From contig OY782760.1 of assembly GCA_963678205.1 (NCBI GenBank), positions 868,001 through 932,000 on the forward strand: a stretch of DNA of 64,000 nucleotides, given 5' to 3'. A program made the translations under genes and the position numbers. This document shows positions 60,643 to 64,000 of this stretch, one piece after another (position 1 is the first letter of the stretch; every line of letters starts with the position of its first letter). Source of the DNA: G963556115 sp963678205. Its GTDB lineage: Bacteria > Planctomycetota > SZUA-567. Under the pieces are notes generated by a model. It was not told where the DNA came from. It saw only the letters and a list, made by a program, of their open reading frames with translations, and did no database searches.

Positions 60643-61929
60643 TTAATTAATATTAATGAACTTCTTTGCATTTCCTGATAAAAGATTGTAGACTTCTCTT
60701 TCAATTTCCTGTTCAGTTACTCTCCACCCCGTACGGTATAGATTAGAATACTTTTCTTGAAGTAGTTCGCCCAGCATCCAACGAGAATGAGCCCATTCTG
60801 GGAGAAGTTCTTCGTATACATTTGCACTACTGGTGTGGGCGATGAAGCTTGTTCCTAATTGATCAAAATGCATACGGCTTATTTCGGTGAATGAGCTTTG
60901 AGCAGAAAGATGAGTACTACCATTCATAGGCATAATGTTATGGTTCTTTTTAGCAAGTAGGGTCAAGCCGTATTGATTTTCATAATTTGAATCAGTAATT
61001 AATAATTTTAGATCAGGAAACTTAGATGAAAGTTCTTGAATAAAATCGATATTAGAAAATTGTAGTGACTCATTCATTTTCAATGAATTTAGCGTTGGGG
61101 CATTTTTAGTTTCGTTAAACCAAATTGATAGAGGCTTATGGGTCTTAATCAGTGCCGGTATAAGGCATTTTGTGAGAAGCTTGATTATATTATTACTTTT
61201 GTTTGAAAAACTTATTTCTGAAGGTAGGTTTAGGTGTAAGTAAATCGCATTTGTTTCATTAATTAAATCTAAAAGATAATTAAGAATAATCGGGTATACA
61301 TTTTTATCAAGGCTTCGCTTTACGGGATAGCCTTGTTTGCTAAGAAGTTCGTAGTTCTTCTTCCAATTGCAGATCATTGCTGAAAAATCAAGCGCGGTAT
61401 AGAATTTGTCCTCAGCTTTAGTTTTATTAATCTTTTCTATAACTGACGGTAACAATGGGTTATAGCAGGTGACAAGACCTTCTAAATTAGCGAGCTTTAG
61501 AATTAAATTAATATGGGTTTGTAATGAAGAATTGGAAAAAAAGTTTCTATATGCTCCCAGATTACGAGTTTTTGGATCTAGTTGCAGCAGCCCTAGTGCT
61601 GTAAGAACAGAACGTGTCGTTTCACTTAAAGGAGTATTAGCAAGAAATAATCTATGCCATACGAGTTCAGATTTGATTCGTAGAGGTAGTGATGAAAATT
61701 CTTCTCTAGTAAGCTCTTGATTTGGGTTGCTTATACTATGGGGAGAATAGCGAAATAATTCATCAGTCAATTCTTGAGTTGTTAAAAGTTCATCAATACC
61801 AGTTTTAATAAAAGAAAGCTCAAATCGTGTGTCGTAAAGGTTTGTATGAATATCAAATGCTGGAGTTTTATGAATAACGTCCCAGATTTTATCTTTTACT
61901 TCTTTTAAAGTTGTTATGCTATAGCTCAT
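60643..61929 (-). CDS. Uronate-isomerase-like amidohydrolase-fold protein with an altered metal site
   Basis: A 428-residue protein of the glucuronate/uronate isomerase-like group common in Planctomycetes and Lentisphaerae. The N-terminal pattern FDIHTNLYDTRF...GIDELLTTQELTDELFRYSP and WHRLFLANTPLSETTRSVLTALGLL follows that group, where the start reads DIHTHL. The His-x-His metal motif is His28-x-Asn30 here, so one metal ligand is replaced. The rest of the barrel is present, but other catalytic residues are hard to place. It may have lost or changed activity. Confidence 0.65.
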   Translation of the reverse strand: MSYSITTLKEVKDKIWDVIHKTPAFDIHTNLYDTRFELSFIKTGIDELLTTQELTDELFRYSPHSISNPNQELTREEFSSLPLRIKSELVWHRLFLANTPLSETTRSVLTALGLLQLDPKTRNLGAYRNFFSNSSLQTHINLILKLANLEGLVTCYNPLLPSVIEKINKTKAEDKFYTALDFSAMICNWKKNYELLSKQGYPVKRSLDKNVYPIILNYLLDLINETNAIYLHLNLPSEISFSNKSNNIIKLLTKCLIPALIKTHKPLSIWFNETKNAPTLNSLKMNESLQFSNIDFIQELSSKFPDLKLLITDSNYENQYGLTLLAKKNHNIMPMNGSTHLSAQSSFTEISRMHFDQLGTSFIAHTSSANVYEELLPEWAHSRWMLGELLQEKYSNLYRTGWRVTEQEIEREVYNLLSGNAKKFININ

Positions 61930-61996
61930 TCTTGATTATTCCTATAAAATAGTTAATAAAACGGTCAAATCAATATGTGCCTCAAATGATTTCAAA

Positions 61997-62941
61997 TTAT
62001 GTATGTTTCTTGGCTACCATTCCAGCAACTTTTCTGATTGTAGGGATATACTTTGATTTTACAGTATCCATACCTTTGTATAATTCTAGGGAATCTTTAT
62101 CAATTACTGCAAGTGCGCCACTTTCAAATGCTTTCTTAGTAATATCAGAGGAATCTTTAGCAATTGTACTACAAATAACAACTGGTTTGGGTAAGTATTG
62201 AGACAACTTTTTCAAAAATTTCAAGCCATCCATTTTAGGCATAATTATATCAAGGCTTACAACATCTGGGTCTGTACTTATTATCATATCTCTAGCTTCA
62301 TAAGCATCACCAGCTTCTCCGCATACTTCCATGCCATTGCTACCTTCAATTGCTCTTCTAAGTATTGTTCTTACCAAGGGGGAGTCATCCACTATCAATA
62401 CTTTAGTGTTTCTGGAGGCAATATCATTACGTTTTTGGGCTAGCTTTTTTGCTTCCTCAGACTTCATAATGATTTTAGTACGGACTTCACCGGTTTCCGT
62501 GTCAAAATAAACTCTTCTGCCGCTTTTACCGCCAACTTCCTCTTCTGTTACTTTAATTCTATTTGCTTTAAGGAAGTCTCTAGCTAGTGTAATATTTCTA
62601 AATCCTATATCACTTCCAGAACCATTTGCCAAGTGGCTGACTACTGCAGCACCACCATAAATTCCAGCAGTGAAGTTTGCAACATTGGAGTCAATTTTTT
62701 TCATCAGCCAAAGAATTGTCTGAAGTGAGGTATCGCCATATCGACCTTTATCGCTATCTCCAAGTGGAGCTCTGTCGAGCAAGTAATGGTTCATGCCACC
62801 ACATGGTAATGATTTATGTTTGAGTGTTACTGATACGCAGCTACCTAGTAATGTTGCTATTTCACACTTGGTGCGTGATACATGGTATTCACCAGGTAAC
62901 AGAAAGACTCTTTTGGAGTTATCATTATTCAGTGTAGACAT
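61997..62941 (-). CDS. CheD deamidase fused to a CheB-type receiver domain
   Basis: A 314-residue fusion. Residues about 10-170 form CheD: Cys35 in LLGSCVSVTL, His52 in GGMNHYLLD and the YGGA motif, the residues of its cysteine-protease-like site. Residues 178-314 are a receiver with Asp185/Asp186 in VLIVDDSPLVR, phospho-acceptor Asp231 in VSLDIIMPKMDG, Thr259 and Lys282. The receiver reads like that of CheB, but no methylesterase domain follows. The fusion would let phosphorylation act on receptor deamidation directly. A Shine-Dalgarno (GGAGGATCC) precedes the ATG. Confidence 0.87.
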   Translation of the reverse strand: MSTLNNDNSKRVFLLPGEYHVSRTKCEIATLLGSCVSVTLKHKSLPCGGMNHYLLDRAPLGDSDKGRYGDTSLQTILWLMKKIDSNVANFTAGIYGGAAVVSHLANGSGSDIGFRNITLARDFLKANRIKVTEEEVGGKSGRRVYFDTETGEVRTKIIMKSEEAKKLAQKRNDIASRNTKVLIVDDSPLVRTILRRAIEGSNGMEVCGEAGDAYEARDMIISTDPDVVSLDIIMPKMDGLKFLKKLSQYLPKPVVICSTIAKDSSDITKKAFESGALAVIDKDSLELYKGMDTVKSKYIPTIRKVAGMVAKKHT

Positions 62942-62975
62942 GGATCCTCCTGTTGTAAGAGAAATATAAATCAGA

Positions 62976-63002
62976 CCCGGTCAAGAACTTGTCTAGACCG
63001 GG
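62976..63002 (-). terminator. Hairpin between the SurA/PpiD-like gene and the CheD fusion
   Basis: A 7-bp GC-rich stem CCCGGTC / GACCGGG around a small CAAG/CTTG inner stem, just after the gene ending at 63009 on the minus strand, with a T-rich stretch beyond. Confidence 0.6.
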
Positions 63003-63008
63003 GTAGAG

Positions 63009-64000
63009 TTAATTTTTATTAACGAATTTTATATTACTATCTTGAGCATATAAATATGCTGCTAGTCTGGCTCCAACTTTGATAACTGGTGTCATAGGGA
63101 ACTCAGGTTGGTACTCAGAGTTGCCTCTGTAATATTGCGATAGAGTGTTGGCATCAATAGGCTGTGCTTTCTGACCTTCAAGACTGTCAGTATCTTTATT
63201 ATAAATAATGTATACGCTGTAGCCTGTCGCAGTTTCATTCACGATTGGACCAAAAGTTTCTCCTACAGGGGTCAGACCAAGTTTTGAAAGGTTTCTGTTT
63301 CTGTTGAGGTATAATGAAGAAAAATTGGATTCATCGGTAATTACTTCCTTGCCATCAATTTCTTTTTTGTTTTCTTTTAGTGCAATTTTAGCATTTTCAG
63401 CAGCATCCTGAGCCATTTTATCTGCAGTATTTTCAATCATGGCTTTTTTGATGTCTTCAAGCAGTTCACTGCCATCTTTGTCATTTAAGCTGCGTTTTTT
63501 GCCTTCCTTATAGTCTACAATTCTAACCTTAGAAAGGGTCTTATCAGATGAAGCGAAAGGTATCTCTGTATTGAATTGTTCATAGCCTCTAAATGATTTT
63601 GAGTAGTCATCAAAGATTTTCTGAACAGCTTCATTCTTCTTGTCTGCAAGATCTTGTTGTTTTGCATTTTGGAATTGATGATCAAGTTTTGCAAGGAAGT
63701 ACTGGATTCCACTACCTACAAAGACAGGATTATCAGCTAGTTCATAAGCGCTAAGAAGCTTTGAACCAGTAGATCCTGTACTTACTCCTCTAGACTTTAG
63801 ACGTGAATCTGCATCAATATCAGTTAGTTCTACTTTTTGGATAGCCTTGTCAGAATTTTCACCTTTTAAAACCATTCTATGTAAAAAACGGTCATATTCA
63901 TTGCCAAAGGTTGTCTGAACAGTTCTAACTCTGTAGCTAGCAATATAGTCTTTTTTTACTTTTTCTTTGATGTTTTCAAATTTTTCTGCATTGCCATTAT
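63009..64000 (-). CDS. SurA/PpiD-like folding factor, C-terminal part (cut by the right edge)
   Basis: The frame stays open upstream of the first in-window Met (63875) to the edge, so the N-terminus is missing. The visible 330 or so residues are hydrophilic. The edge part (FENIKEKVKKDYIASYRVRTVQTTFG) resembles the link between the chaperone and PPIase parts of SurA/PpiD proteins. I see no clear parvulin active site. The call is therefore weak; it could be another envelope helical protein. Confidence 0.4.
   Translation of the reverse strand, partial: NGNAEKFENIKEKVKKDYIASYRVRTVQTTFGNEYDRFLHRMVLKGENSDKAIQKVELTDIDADSRLKSRGVSTGSTGSKLLSAYELADNPVFVGSGIQYFLAKLDHQFQNAKQQDLADKKNEAVQKIFDDYSKSFRGYEQFNTEIPFASSDKTLSKVRIVDYKEGKKRSLNDKDGSELLEDIKKAMIENTADKMAQDAAENAKIALKENKKEIDGKEVITDESNFSSLYLNRNRNLSKLGLTPVGETFGPIVNETATGYSVYIIYNKDTDSLEGQKAQPIDANTLSQYYRGNSEYQPEFPMTPVIKVGARLAAYLYAQDSNIKFVNKN

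Noticed and set aside
61997..62941. The CheD-receiver gene as a broken cheB.
   Set aside because: The CheD part is complete with its catalytic residues, the linker is in frame, and no methylesterase sequence remains nearby.
1..64000. Mobile elements, CRISPR arrays, tRNA or rRNA genes.
   Set aside because: I found no transposase, integrase or phage protein, no regularly spaced direct repeats and no tRNA-like cloverleaf by eye. A tRNAscan or repeat search would be needed to be certain.

Overview
The window is an AT-rich bacterial chromosome segment with dense, mostly single-copy housekeeping genes and no transposase, integrase, phage gene, rRNA, tRNA or CRISPR array that I can see. Several features suggest a Gram-negative member of the PVC superphylum, perhaps Lentisphaerae: a stand-alone PurQ, a type-2 OMP decarboxylase, a uronate-isomerase-like protein of the kind I associate with Planctomycetes and Lentisphaerae, a huge AsmA-like protein, fused SecDF, FloA with NfeD, and a Na+-type F-ATP synthase. 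The lineage is an inference; a 16S or marker-gene tree would decide it.

Layout. 1-2.8 kb (+): purQ (cut by the left edge), accA, pyrF, then a clear terminator. 2.9-12.1 kb (-): two membrane-anchored TPR proteins, an RluD-type pseudouridine synthase, a coiled-coil protein, floA and nfeD. 12.2-15.1 kb (-): a ferredoxin-type aldo/keto reductase, a short remnant of a second copy, and a MocR-type regulator. 15.2-21.2 kb (-): uvrB, secDF, yajC. 21.4-22.5 kb (+): a HIT protein and a methyltransferase. 22.5-25.8 kb (-): a short uvrC, a TSUP permease and a primary-type sigma factor. 26.2-30.0 kb (+): a CtpA-type protease and a phosphoglucosamine/phosphomannomutase.

30.3-47.2 kb (+) is an ion-energetics block. 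First come five genes for cation or anion transport and its control: HTH-EIIA(Ntr), a CPA2-type antiporter with CBS domains, a two-CBS protein, an EIIA-CBS protein, and an ArsB/NhaD-family transporter. Then comes a complete F1Fo ATP synthase: two AtpI/AtpZ-like proteins, a, c-like, c, b, b', delta, alpha, gamma, beta, epsilon. The ATP synthase is the most unusual object in the window. Its 84-residue c subunit carries the Na+ ligands E66-S67-T68-Y71 plus a second carboxylate, E33. A preceding 249-residue protein consists of three c-type hairpins, and all three lack the ion-binding carboxylate (Ser, Gln, Gln). Subunit a has a DxNxNG calcium-loop-like insertion in its external loop. Both b subunits have an extra N-terminal membrane segment and a 100-155-residue extracytoplasmic domain. 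Alpha has a roughly 37-residue insertion. Together these suggest a Na+-coupled enzyme with an external 'cap' and a mixed rotor.

47.3-52.4 kb is looser accessory DNA: a secreted lectin-fold protein, a small Cys-rich protein, an ATP-grasp ligase, and a MarR regulator with its partner and a well-defined promoter and operator, separated by AT-rich gaps. 52.4-64 kb holds a 1468-residue AsmA-like protein and a signalling cluster: CBS-GGDEF, FapA-like DUF342, a degenerate receiver, McsA, a uronate-isomerase-like protein missing a metal ligand, and a CheD-receiver fusion. The right edge cuts a SurA/PpiD-like protein.
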